Shown here piece after piece: positions 16,919 through 24,333 of a stretch of DNA of 30,959 nt. Numbering within the stretch: position 1 is the first letter of the stretch; every line of letters starts with the position of its first letter. Source of the DNA: Deinococcus betulae (GTDB taxonomy: Bacteria; Deinococcota; Deinococci; Deinococcales; Deinococcaceae); contig NZ_JAIQXU010000040.1 of assembly GCF_020166395.1 (NCBI RefSeq), forward strand, positions 1-30,959, given 5' to 3'. The notes below the pieces were generated by a model. The model had not been told where the DNA came from. It searched no databases and was given only the letters and a program-made list of their open reading frames with translations. The position numbers and the translations under genes are program-made.

Positions 16919-18060
16919 GCGCGCCTCAGCAGGGTCAGGCCCAGCGCCAGGAAGACGACGTTCGCCAGCCACACGCCCACTTCGGGGAAGGCTGGTAGCG
17001 TCCCGGCCACCGTCAGCCCTACCAGAAACAGCACGTAGTACGCCACGGCCAGCCCCAACGCCACGCCCAAACTGACGCCCAGTGTGCGGCCATAGCGTAG
17101 GGCAAACGGCAGGGCGGCCAGCGTCAGCACCAGATTGGCGAAGGGCAACGCTAACTTGCGGTTCAGGCTGATCCGCGCGTTCTGGCGGTCAGCCGGCTTG
17201 GCCTTCGGGTCCCTTAAAGTGGCTGTCAATTCAGCCCAGCCCTGGGCATCGGCGCCGATAGCGTCGGCGTATTTGGCGAGGGTCTGCTGGCGGCTCAGGC
17301 CAGTGTCCACGGTCAGGCGGTCTGTCGCCTTCTCGGGCACGACGACGCTTGGAAACACGGCTTGCACCGCAGCGCGGAAAGCCGCTGGATCGTTCTCCGG
17401 CACCTGCGTCAGCGCTTTGGCGGCCGCGTAATCCACGATGAAGGTCGAGTAGCCCTGCAAACGCAGCTGCTGCCCTTCATAGGTGCCGCGTTCGGCCAGA
17501 ATGAGGGTGCCGCGCTGGTAATTATCGGCCTGCCACTTTTCTACCCGGATGCCGCGCAACTCGCGCGTGGCTGGGTTATAGCTGCTCAGATACAGCGTCA
17601 GTCCTCCTCCCAGATCAACCGTTTTCCCCGCCAGGGTAGACAGTCCAGCGCCCGTCAGGGTGTCCCAGTACAGGCCGCGCGTTTCTACGTTGGCGCGTGG
17701 GGCTACCCACAGGCTCAGCCAGATGCTCAGCGCGGTGACCAGCAGCGCCACCACACCCGCTGGCTGCGCCAGTCGGCCCAGGCTGACGCCGCCCGACTGC
17801 ACCGCCACCAGTTCACGTTCGGTGTTCATGCGTCCAAAGGCCACGACGGTCATGAGGACGACGGCCATCGGCAGCACCTTGACCAGCGTATCCGGCACCT
17901 GGTACGCAATCCACCGCCCCACCAGCCCCAGCGGGACGCCCTGAAGCCACTGGCTAGAGACAAAGAAATACCCGAAGCACAGAATGGCCGTAAACAGCAG
18001 GGTCCCGGCCAGCAGCGGCGGCCACAGTTCGGCGGTGACGAGGCGGGTCAGGCGGGTCAT
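16915..18060 (-). CDS. LptF/LptG (YjgP/YjgQ) family permease
   Basis: A 381-residue membrane protein of the LptF/LptG family, the transmembrane part of the ABC exporter that extracts lipopolysaccharide or similar lipids from the inner membrane. It has three N-terminal helices (about 12-33, 48-75, 97-117) with the conserved MNTERELVAVQSGGVS coupling segment between helices two and three, a beta-jellyroll-like middle domain (about 125-280) and three C-terminal helices (about 297-377). Only one copy is visible and no LptB ATPase is in the window. Deinococcus has no classical LPS, so the cargo is probably another envelope glycolipid. The gene overlaps the glycosyltransferase start by 4 nt. A strong hairpin sits 2 nt before its ATG. 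Confidence 0.87.
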   Translation of the reverse strand: MTRLTRLVTAELWPPLLAGTLLFTAILCFGYFFVSSQWLQGVPLGLVGRWIAYQVPDTLVKVLPMAVVLMTVVAFGRMNTERELVAVQSGGVSLGRLAQPAGVVALLVTALSIWLSLWVAPRANVETRGLYWDTLTGAGLSTLAGKTVDLGGGLTLYLSSYNPATRELRGIRVEKWQADNYQRGTLILAERGTYEGQQLRLQGYSTFIVDYAAAKALTQVPENDPAAFRAAVQAVFPSVVVPEKATDRLTVDTGLSRQQTLAKYADAIGADAQGWAELTATLRDPKAKPADRQNARISLNRKLALPFANLVLTLAALPFALRYGRTLGVSLGVALGLAVAYYVLFLVGLTVAGTLPAFPEVGVWLANVVFLALGLTLLRRA

Positions 18061-18062
18061 GG

Positions 18063-18077
18063 GGCGCCTTCGGCGCC
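18063..18077 (-). promoter_or_regulatory. Hairpin covering the ribosome binding region of the lptF-type gene
   Basis: GGCGCC-GAA-GGCGCC in the mRNA, a perfect 6-bp GC stem with a 3-nt loop, 2 nt before the ATG at 18060. It contains the only purine-rich segment (GAAGGCG) near the start, so it could limit translation. Confidence 0.4.
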
Positions 18078-18080
18078 GGA

Positions 18081-18204
18081 AGTAGGTCGTGGGTCGTGGG
18101 CAGTGGGGAAAAGCAGAAGACCTGTTTCTCTACCTCGCTCGGCCTGAAACAATGTGTTCGTCCTGTCCTTTTTGCACTCCCCACTCACCACTGACCACTT
18201 ACCC
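18081..18204. repeat. GTGGG-rich imperfect inverted repeat pair
   Basis: A G-rich tract with repeated GTGGG/CGTGGG units (18081-18108) and a C-rich counterpart (18176-18204), which on the minus strand reads as AGTGG units, flank about 67 nt of mixed sequence. The right arm touches the fabZ stop codon. Such low-complexity arms resemble a mobile or dispersed intergenic repeat, but no copy elsewhere in the window was found. Confidence 0.45.
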
Positions 18205-18627
18205 TTTGGCAACCGCAAACAGAATCGTCGCTTCGGCCGCCAGTTCGCCGTCCACCTCGGCGCGGCAGGTGGTCTTACCCAGGCCCCGGCGCAAAAATTC
18301 CAGTTTGGCGTGCAGGTGCAGCTGATCGCCGGGAATCACCTTGCGCCGGAAACGGGCGCCTTCTACCCCAGCCAGATAGCCTACCGTGCCGGGTTCCAGC
18401 TGCCCGTGCAAACAGAACATACTGGCCTGCGCCAGGGCCTCGACGATCAGCACGCCGGGCATCACTGGCTCCTGGGGAAAGTGACCGGGGAAGAAGGGTT
18501 CGTTGATGCTGACATTCTTCAGCGCGTGGACAACGCCATCTTCAGCCGACAGCACCCGGTCCACCATGACAAACGGGAAGCGGTGGGGGAGCGTCTGCAG
18601 CACCTCTTGAATCAGGATGGGGGTCAT
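18199..18627 (-). CDS. fabZ: 3-hydroxyacyl-[acyl-carrier-protein] dehydratase
   Basis: A 142-residue hot-dog fold enzyme that dehydrates 3-hydroxyacyl-ACP in fatty acid elongation. It shows the [14 protein letters not shown]-terminal segment and the active-site helix [22 protein letters not shown] with the catalytic His (H49) and Glu (E63). The length is normal. AAGGAG lies about 6 nt before the ATG. It follows the mreB terminator by about 20 nt and lies upstream of the permease gene with a 138-nt gap that contains the GTGGG repeat pair, so cotranscription with the envelope module is possible but not shown. Confidence 0.95.
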   Translation of the reverse strand: MTPILIQEVLQTLPHRFPFVMVDRVLSAEDGVVHALKNVSINEPFFPGHFPQEPVMPGVLIVEALAQASMFCLHGQLEPGTVGYLAGVEGARFRRKVIPGDQLHLHAKLEFLRRGLGKTTCRAEVDGELAAEATILFAVAKG

Positions 18628-18647
18628 AGGAACTCCTTGGGGGCGTG

Positions 18648-18688
18648 AAAAAGGAGGCGAAGCGCTGGCTGTGCAGGCTCCGCCTCCT
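18648..18688 (-). terminator. Rho-independent terminator or attenuator after mreB
   Basis: On the minus strand a 12-bp stem with one mismatch (18677-18688 with 18652-18663) is followed by TTTTTC. It lies between mreB and fabZ, and the fabZ ribosome binding site begins about 14 nt further on. Confidence 0.85.
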
Positions 18689-18725
18689 GGCGCGTCTGGT
18701 CAGGGGACTGGGTCCCTGAAGAGAT

Positions 18726-19766
18726 TTACCGGCGCAGGTAGTTGTCGCTGCTGACCAGGCTGTCGCCCAGCACCGGAATCATTTCCAGCGCCATGCCCGT
18801 GCCTACAGCCACCGCTTCCACCGCGTTCTCGGCCACGGCGACCGGAATGCCCGTCGTCTGGCGCAGCAGTTCGTCGAAGTTGCGCAGCAGGCTGCCGCCC
18901 CCGGTCATCACGATGCCCCGGTCAATAATGTCGCTGACCAGTTCGGGTGGGGTGATTTCCAGGACGCGCTTAACGCCTTCCACGATCTTGGTGACCGGCT
19001 CGGACAGGGCCTCAACCACGTCGGTGCTGTCCAGACTGATGGTCTTGGGCAGGCCGTTGACCAGGTCGCGCCCGCGCACCTCGGCTGTCAGGTTCTCGGC
19101 GTCGTCTAGCAGCATGGCCGCGCCCACTTTCACCTTGATTTCCTCGGCCGTGCGCTCGCCAATCAGGACGTTGTGCTTGCGCCGCACGTAGCGGATGATG
19201 CTCTCGTCAAACTCGTTGCCTGCCACACGCATGGATTCGCTGACCACGATGCCGCCCAGCGAGATCACGGCCACATCGGTGCTGCCCCCGCCAATGTCCA
19301 CGACCATGCTGCCGACCGGCTCGGCAATCTTCAGCCCGGCGCCAATGGCGGCGGCCAGCGGCTCTTCGATCAGAAAGGCGCGTTTGGCGTTGCTGTTCAG
19401 GGCGGCGCGCAGGACCGCGCGTTTTTCCACGTCGCTGACGTTGCTGGGCACGCCCACCATCAGCTGAGGCTTGAAGCCAAACAGGCGCCCAGCGTTGCCC
19501 TGCACCTTTTGCAGGAACATGGTGATCATTTTTTCGGTCAGGCCCTCGTCGGCAATCACACCGTCTTTGATGGGCCGGACAGCCACAATGCCGCCTGGCG
19601 TGCGGCCAATCATGCGGTAGGCTTCCTCGCCCACCGCCTTGACCTGTTTGCTGTCGCGCGCCATGGCAATCACGCTGGGTTCTTGCAGCACCAGGCCGCG
19701 ACTCTTGCTGTAAATCAGGAACGTTGCCGTTCCGAGGTCAATTCCAATGTCTTCAGACAGCCTCAC
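18726..19766 (-). CDS. mreB: Rod shape-determining actin-like protein MreB
   Basis: A 346-residue actin homologue that forms membrane-associated filaments and guides the cell-wall elongation machinery. ATP-binding motifs are visible: phosphate 1 DIGIDLGTATF (about 6-16), phosphate 2 VVDIGGGSTDVAVI (about 158-171) and the adenosine motif IVMTGGGSLL (about 288-297). The C-terminus and length are normal for MreB. The GTG at 19766 is chosen because GGAGG lies 5 nt upstream and DIGIDLGT begins at the expected distance. It is not adjacent to mreCD: those lie about 15 kb to the left in this window. A TACGAT box (19792-19797) could serve as -10 with a short leader. Confidence 0.97.
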   Translation of the reverse strand: MRLSEDIGIDLGTATFLIYSKSRGLVLQEPSVIAMARDSKQVKAVGEEAYRMIGRTPGGIVAVRPIKDGVIADEGLTEKMITMFLQKVQGNAGRLFGFKPQLMVGVPSNVSDVEKRAVLRAALNSNAKRAFLIEEPLAAAIGAGLKIAEPVGSMVVDIGGGSTDVAVISLGGIVVSESMRVAGNEFDESIIRYVRRKHNVLIGERTAEEIKVKVGAAMLLDDAENLTAEVRGRDLVNGLPKTISLDSTDVVEALSEPVTKIVEGVKRVLEITPPELVSDIIDRGIVMTGGGSLLRNFDELLRQTTGIPVAVAENAVEAVAVGTGMALEMIPVLGDSLVSSDNYLRR

Positions 19767-19791
19767 ACTTGCCTCCGGTACAAACCATGCA

Positions 19792-19797
19792 ATCGTA
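19792..19797 (-). promoter_or_regulatory. Candidate -10 box for mreB
   Basis: TACGAT on the minus strand, 25 nt before the GTG, with a GGAGG ribosome binding site in between. Unlike most promoters in this window it would give a leadered mRNA. Confidence 0.4.
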
Positions 19798-19882
19798 CCA
19801 CGCCCTCTGAGAGGCGCCTGAACCCGCTTTCATGGAAGAAGCGCCTGTTCTCTGGAACTCGGTAAGCCTGCTTGGCCGGGGC

Positions 19883-20149
19883 CTAGCTCCGGGGTTTGAC
19901 ATAGGCTGCCAGCCCCATCAGCAGACTGGTCAGGCCGATCAGGGCCAGCGCCTGCACCACGCCGCTCCAGTGACTGGCCCCCAGCACATCAGCTAGTGGC
20001 CCGGTCAGCGCTCCCAGCGAGCGCAGCCACAGCGGCCCGGTGCCCGATAGCGAGGCCAGCAGGCCCAGCGCTAGGGCGCCCAGGCCGGTCGCTCCCACAA
20101 AAAGCGTGATGCACAGCACCCAGCTCAAGATTCTCAGCGCCAGCTTCAC
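19883..20149 (-). CDS. Small membrane protein
   Basis: An 88-residue protein with two or three hydrophobic segments: about 5-32 (LSWVLCITLFVGATG...) and about 62-82 (VVQALALIGLTSLLMGLAAYV), ending KPRS. It has no recognised family. The frame continues upstream to 20407, but that extension is Arg/Gly/Gln-rich, low complexity and overlaps the divergent gene's coding region, so the GTG at 20149 is preferred; AAGG lies about 8 nt upstream and a TACAAT box sits 45 nt upstream. It lies 116 nt upstream of mreB in the same orientation, with no obvious terminator between them. Confidence 0.6.
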   Translation of the reverse strand: MKLALRILSWVLCITLFVGATGLGALALGLLASLSGTGPLWLRSLGALTGPLADVLGASHWSGVVQALALIGLTSLLMGLAAYVKPRS

Positions 20150-20194
20150 TGGCTTACCTTCTGTTGTTCGCCCCAACGCCTGCTCATTCGGGGC

Positions 20195-20200
20195 ATTGTA
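20195..20200 (-). promoter_or_regulatory. Candidate -10 box for the small membrane protein
   Basis: TACAAT on the minus strand, one mismatch from the sigma70 consensus, about 45 nt before the GTG at 20149. It is divergent to the box at 20239. Confidence 0.4.
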
Positions 20201-20238
20201 GTCGTGGTCTGGCCGGGACGTGCGCCCTGGCGGGGGGC

Positions 20239-20244
20239 TAGACT
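20239..20244 (+). promoter_or_regulatory. TANNNT -10 box, leaderless type
   Basis: TAGACT ends 7 nt before the GTG at 20252. It is the main evidence that the small frame after it is a gene and that GTG is its start. Confidence 0.5.
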
Positions 20245-20251
20245 GGCCTGC

Positions 20252-20506
20252 GTGAGTCTGCCCGCCCGCGTCCGCGTCACCCGGCCCCCTCTTCCTCTGT
20301 CGCCTGCCCTGCGCGCCGCCGCTCTGCGCCTGTGCCCGGCCGCGCCGGTCGGCGCCCTCCAGGCCGCGGCGCTGGCGATTGCGGGCGGCACTGTTATCGG
20401 TGCCCATCTGCGCTGGGAGGGGGACGAGGCAGCGACGGTCGATACGGGCTGGCGTGGCCGGGGTATCGAAGAGGCGCTGGCGGAAGCCGTGAGCCGTGAG
20501 CTGTGA
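20252..20506 (+). CDS. Small hypothetical protein with a GNAT-like motif
   Basis: An 84-residue protein starting VSLPARVRVTRPP. Its C-terminal third (IAGGTVIGAHLRWEGDEAA, then GWRGRGIEEALAEAV) resembles the beta4-motif A part of a GNAT acetyltransferase, where R-x-G-R-G-I binds acetyl-CoA, but the protein is far too short for a full GNAT domain. It is either a genuine small Deinococcus protein or a shortened acetyltransferase. The start is GTG, 7 nt after a TAGACT box; the in-frame ATG at 20204 lies upstream of that box. It is divergent to the small membrane protein. Confidence 0.5.
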   Translation: MSLPARVRVTRPPLPLSPALRAAALRLCPAAPVGALQAAALAIAGGTVIGAHLRWEGDEAATVDTGWRGRGIEEALAEAVSREL

Positions 20507-20660
20507 GGACCGCCTTGCCCTGAGTTTGTTTGCCGCAGGGTGTTGACATCAGGTGCCGCCGAAGCACAGCAGCGTTCGGCAAAGGCCCTGACTGCTGTGA
20601 GTGGTTCAAGTTGCAGGAAGAATACGCGGGCCATACAAAACATCAGAGGAGTGCCGGCTC

Positions 20661-21494
20661 TCAGGGGACGCCACCCACGGGCTCATCCAGCCGCAGGGTT
20701 GCGGGTAGAGCCCCATCCAGAAGCTGCTGGACAGCGCCCACCATCACCGGACCTGGCGCTTCATGCTCGGCCAGCCAGGTCAGGATGGCGCTGGCGGCCT
20801 CCCGGTTCTGCTCGTAGCCGGGGCAGAACTTCGCCAGAGGCACGGGGCCAGCCCACTGCTCGGCCCGGCGGTCCACGGCATAGGGGTCGCGTGGGGGGCC
20901 CGCCTCCAGCCGCAGGGCCTGTATGGTCAGAACACGGTCCACGGCATACACCTGAATAAAACGCAGGGCCGTCAGCCGCTCGCCCCTCAGCTCGCGCAGC
21001 AGCCCCACATACAGGTTGGTCAGGGCTTCGCCCAGGTGATGGTCCGGCTGGTTATGGCCCCACCCTGCGGGCACCTGCGAGGTCTGGTGGGTCACCCAGT
21101 TCTGGGAGGGGTCTCTGGACCAGAGGACCCGCATGGACGGCTCGGCCACCGCCGCCCATTCCTGACGGGTAAAGACGGCGTATTCGGCAAATACGCCATC
21201 CTGAAACAGCACCTTGCGCCCGTGTGGGCTGTTCTGGAAGTCGTAGGCCGTGGGCGCCGCTGCCCGCAGCCAGTCAATGTCACCCAGAAACTGCGCCTGG
21301 GCCTCCGTCTCCACGATGACAAAAAAGTCCAGGTCAGAGAACTCGTCTATGCGCACGCTGTGAAGGCCGCAGGAGCCGACGCCTAGCAGCGCCAGAGCAC
21401 CGGGCCGCGTTTGCACAGACGCCGCAATCTCGCTCAGGCGTTGGGTGAGCCGGGCTGCCCACTCGCTGCTTCGGGAAGAACGGGCTGGGGTCAT
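20661..21494 (-). CDS. Nucleotidyltransferase domain-containing protein
   Basis: A 277-residue protein of the pol-beta-like nucleotidyltransferase superfamily. The signature GS...DxD is present: G40-S41 in LLGVGSCG and D54/D56 in EFSDLDFFVI. The rest is helical, as in aminoglycoside or lincosamide adenylyltransferase-like proteins, but I cannot tell the substrate and would not call it a resistance gene. The charged C-terminal part has FCPGYEQNREAASAILTWL. The ATG at 21494 is divergent from the acyl-CoA dehydrogenase gene. No TANNNT box is present at its start. Confidence 0.75.
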   Translation of the reverse strand: MTPARSSRSSEWAARLTQRLSEIAASVQTRPGALALLGVGSCGLHSVRIDEFSDLDFFVIVETEAQAQFLGDIDWLRAAAPTAYDFQNSPHGRKVLFQDGVFAEYAVFTRQEWAAVAEPSMRVLWSRDPSQNWVTHQTSQVPAGWGHNQPDHHLGEALTNLYVGLLRELRGERLTALRFIQVYAVDRVLTIQALRLEAGPPRDPYAVDRRAEQWAGPVPLAKFCPGYEQNREAASAILTWLAEHEAPGPVMVGAVQQLLDGALPATLRLDEPVGGVP

Positions 21495-21591
21495 GAGCCA
21501 GAGTCTGCGCTCAGAGGGGTCCGGAGTCGAGTGGGTGCGCCCGAATCGCCGGCATCCGCTTGCCGCTTACCCTGACCTAACGCCCGTTTGG

Positions 21592-21597
21592 TAGCCT
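21592..21597 (+). promoter_or_regulatory. TANNNT -10 box, leaderless type, for the acyl-CoA dehydrogenase
   Basis: TAGCCT ends 6 nt before the ATG at 21604. Box, spacer and start match those of the DUF255 gene except for one base. Confidence 0.6.
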
Positions 21598-21603
21598 GAC
21601 GCC

Positions 21604-22776
21604 ATGACCGTCACCGACGCCCCGACAGGCATGACATTTGCCCTCAGCGACGACCAGCGCCTGATTGTGCAGCATGTCCGCGAATACGCCCGCGCCGAAC
21701 TGGCGCCCAAAGCGGCGGCGTATGACCGCAGCGGTGAATACCCGCGCGAGCAGCTGCGCGGCCTGGCCGACCTGGGCCTGCTGGGGGCCACGGTCCCCGA
21801 GCGCTGGGGCGGGGCGGGGCTGGACAGCGTGACCTACGCGCTGTGCCTGGAAGAAATCGCCGCCGCCGATGCCAGCGTGGCCGTGATTGTCTCGGTACAA
21901 AACGGCCTGCCCGAGCAGATGATTCTGCGCTACGGCACCGATGAGCAGCGCGGGCAGTACCTGAAGCCCCTGGCCGAGGGCCGCCACATCGGCGCCTTCT
22001 GCCTCACAGAAAGTGGCGCGGGCAGTGACGCCGCCAGCCTGACCCTGCAGGCCCGGCAGGGCGGCGACGGCTGGGTCCTGAACGGCACCAAAGCCTGGAT
22101 TACCAGCGGAGGGCAGGCCGACACCTATCTGGTCATGGCGCGCACGGGTGGCGCGGGCGCGCGCGGGGTGTCCTGCTTTATCGTCGAGAAGGAGACGCCG
22201 GGCCTGTCCTTCGGCAAGCCTGAAGAGAAGATGGGCCTGCACGCCGCCCACACCACCACCGTCACCTTTGAGGACGTGCAGGTGCCCCAGGCCAACATGG
22301 TGGGCGAGGAAGGCCAGGGCCTCATCATTGCGCTGGCCAGTCTGGACGCCGGGCGCATTGGCATTGCCATGCAGGCCATCGGGATTGCCCGCGCGGCGCT
22401 GGACCACGCGGCCAGATACGCCAGCGAGCGCGAGCAGTTTGGCAAGAAGCTGCGCGAGTTTGAAGGCGTGTCGTTCAAGATTGCCCGCATGGCCGCCCGC
22501 ATCGAAAGTGCGCGCCTGGTGGCCCTGAAAGCTGCGTGGCTCAAAGACGCCGGCCAGCCCTACGGCAAGGAAGCCAGCATGGCCAAGCTGCTGGCCAGCG
22601 AGGCGGCGGTGGACGTGACCCGCGACGCCATCCAGATTTTTGGGGGCAACGGCTACAGCCGCGAATACCCCGTCGAGCGGCTCTACCGTGACGCCAAGGT
22701 CACCGAAATTTACGAGGGCACCAGCGAGATTCAGCAGCTGGTCATCAGCCGCGCTGTCTTTAACGAACTGACCTGA
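21604..22776 (+). CDS. Acyl-CoA dehydrogenase (short-chain/butyryl type)
   Basis: A 390-residue FAD enzyme that oxidises acyl-CoA to trans-2-enoyl-CoA in beta-oxidation, passing electrons to ETF. Family signatures are complete: CLTESGAGSDAAS and ITSGGQADTYLVMAR in the FAD- and substrate-binding domain, QIFGGNGYSREYPVERLYRDAK near the C-terminus, and the catalytic base E371 in IYEGTSEIQ. The position of the glutamate is that of short- and medium-chain enzymes; the exact chain length cannot be told. It is followed by a DUF4174 gene after about 55 nt and may form an operon with it. Confidence 0.93.
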   Translation: MTVTDAPTGMTFALSDDQRLIVQHVREYARAELAPKAAAYDRSGEYPREQLRGLADLGLLGATVPERWGGAGLDSVTYALCLEEIAAADASVAVIVSVQNGLPEQMILRYGTDEQRGQYLKPLAEGRHIGAFCLTESGAGSDAASLTLQARQGGDGWVLNGTKAWITSGGQADTYLVMARTGGAGARGVSCFIVEKETPGLSFGKPEEKMGLHAAHTTTVTFEDVQVPQANMVGEEGQGLIIALASLDAGRIGIAMQAIGIARAALDHAARYASEREQFGKKLREFEGVSFKIARMAARIESARLVALKAAWLKDAGQPYGKEASMAKLLASEAAVDVTRDAIQIFGGNGYSREYPVERLYRDAKVTEIYEGTSEIQQLVISRAVFNELT

Positions 22777-22831
22777 AGCGGGCTTGAGCAGGAACGGGGG
22801 GCCGTCCCATCTGGCCGCCACAGACTGGGGC

Positions 22832-23266
22832 ATGCCCCTGCGCGCCCTGTCTCTGGCGGCCCTGATGTCTGGTGGAGCCGCCGCCTTTACCCTGCCCACC
22901 GTCAGCGGCGTGCCGTGGTCCCTGGCGCAGGCCCTGGGGCGTGAGCGGGTCCTGATCCTGGTCAATCCGCCGGCCGCCTCGCTGGCGGCCCTGCGGGCCC
23001 AGGACACGGCCCTTCAGGTGTACGACCTGCGCGTGGTGGCCCTGCTGCCGCCCGGCGACCCCCGACTGCGCGGCGGCACCCAGATGCTGACACTGCTGGC
23101 CGACAAGGGCGGCGTGGTTGGGCGGCAGTATGCGCCTGCCGCCCTCATCGGCAAGGACACAGGCGTGAAGGCCCGCTACCGCGCCCTGCCCACCCTCAAG
23201 ACCGTCCTGGCCCTGATTGACACCATGCCCATGCGTCAGCAGGAGCGCCAAGAGCGCGGGCAGTAG
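22832..23266 (+). CDS. Exported DUF4174 domain-containing protein
   Basis: A 144-residue protein with a signal peptide (MPLRALSLAALMSGGAAA) and a DUF4174 domain. It has the typical RVLILVNPP strand after the leader, DLRVVALLPPGDPRLRGG, the ALIGKDTGVKARY segment and the conserved end IDTMPMRQQERQER. DUF4174 proteins have a thioredoxin-like fold and no established activity; cysteines are missing here, so redox catalysis is unlikely. An in-frame TTG at 22784 would add 16 residues before the signal peptide and is rejected. It lies between the acyl-CoA dehydrogenase and the channel gene, all in the same direction. Confidence 0.82.
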   Translation: MPLRALSLAALMSGGAAAFTLPTVSGVPWSLAQALGRERVLILVNPPAASLAALRAQDTALQVYDLRVVALLPPGDPRLRGGTQMLTLLADKGGVVGRQYAPAALIGKDTGVKARYRALPTLKTVLALIDTMPMRQQERQERGQ

Positions 23267-23319
23267 GGACCACAAGATAAAGAGAGCGCCCCTCGCGCCT
23301 TCCCAGGCCAGGCGGCACA

Positions 23320-24333
23320 ATGCGCCCCATGCGGCAACTGTTGTGGGTTCCGGGCATGGTCATGGTGCTGGCGGTGCTGGTTGACCTGCTTGTGACCTGC
23401 ATCCAGTCGGGTGAGGGCCGCCTCAGCCGCGCCGTTCACCGCCAGCTGTACGCGGCGCTGCGCCTGGCCGCGCGCGTGTTCCGGCGCCGGGGCCTCCTGG
23501 CCTGGAGTACCCCGGTGCTGATTATGGGGACGCTGACCGTCTGGACGGGGCTGCTGTGGCTGGGCTGGACCCTGATTTTCTGGTCACAGCCCGGCGCACT
23601 GGTGGGGGCGGAAAACGGACAACCCGCTACCTTTCTGGCCTCCTTTTACTTTGTGGGCTACACCCTGAGCACCCTGGGCCTGGGCGAGATCATCGCCACG
23701 AAACCGCTGTGGCGCATCCTGACAGATATCGCGTCTATCAGTGGGTTTTTTCTACTGACGTTTGCCATCACCTTTATCGTGCCGGTGGCGCAGGCGCGGG
23801 CCGACCGCCGCGAACTGGCCTTGTGGCTCCACCGCGCTGGGCCGGGCGCGCAGGCGCTGATTATTAATGCCCACACCGACCATGACCAGGGCCTGCGCAG
23901 CCTGACCACCAGCCTCCACAGTGTCCTGAACCGCATTGACGCCGCGCACCTGAATACCCCGTACCTGCACCGGTTTCATGACCATGACCAGCAGGACGCG
24001 CTGGACCTCCACCTGCCTGCGCTCGGCGAGGCCCTGCTGATTCTGGAAGGTGCCCTGCGGGGCGACTGCCCGCAGGGCCTGCGCCGCGCCCTGGCCAGCG
24101 TGACCAGTGTGGCCCGGACCTTTCACCTGACCCACGGCGGCGCCCTGCCGCCCGTCCCGCCGCCGCCCGACTTGACGCCGCTGCGAGGAGCCGGCTTTGA
24201 CCTGAAGTCGGACGCCGAGTTTCACCTGTTTCTGGCGAACCACACCCAGTTGCGCCGGCGCCTGTACGCCATGACCCATATGGGCCTGTGGTCGTGGGAA
24301 GAGGTGGCCGGGACCCACGGTGAGCCTTCTTGA
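23320..24333 (+). CDS. Potassium-channel-like membrane protein
   Basis: A 337-residue protein with an N-terminal helix (about 10-29), an outer helix (66-88), a pore loop (105-125) and an inner helix (134-157), then a long cytoplasmic domain (160-337). The pore segment FYFVGYTLSTLGLGEI corresponds to the K+ filter TVGYGD but reads TLGLGE, so the tyrosine and aspartate are replaced. The C-terminal domain has no RCK/TrkA motif and is His-, Leu- and Asp-rich (HFDH-like clusters around 200-215). The first ATG is 23320; a second in-frame ATG at 23329 lies 7 nt after CACAAT and may be the true start. Confidence 0.75.
   Translation: MRPMRQLLWVPGMVMVLAVLVDLLVTCIQSGEGRLSRAVHRQLYAALRLAARVFRRRGLLAWSTPVLIMGTLTVWTGLLWLGWTLIFWSQPGALVGAENGQPATFLASFYFVGYTLSTLGLGEIIATKPLWRILTDIASISGFFLLTFAITFIVPVAQARADRRELALWLHRAGPGAQALIINAHTDHDQGLRSLTTSLHSVLNRIDAAHLNTPYLHRFHDHDQQDALDLHLPALGEALLILEGALRGDCPQGLRRALASVTSVARTFHLTHGGALPPVPPPPDLTPLRGAGFDLKSDAEFHLFLANHTQLRRRLYAMTHMGLWSWEEVAGTHGEPS

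Noticed and set aside
20535..20570. TTGACA near 20541 as a plus-strand -35 element
   Set aside because: No TANNNT or TATAAT-like box at 16-19 nt and no plus-strand gene downstream.
20661..21494. Calling the nucleotidyltransferase an antibiotic resistance gene
   Set aside because: Only the generic GS...DxD nucleotidyltransferase core is visible; nothing in the sequence points to a drug substrate.
22784..22831. TTG start at 22784 for the DUF4174 protein
   Set aside because: It adds 16 residues in front of a complete signal peptide; ATG 22832 fits better.
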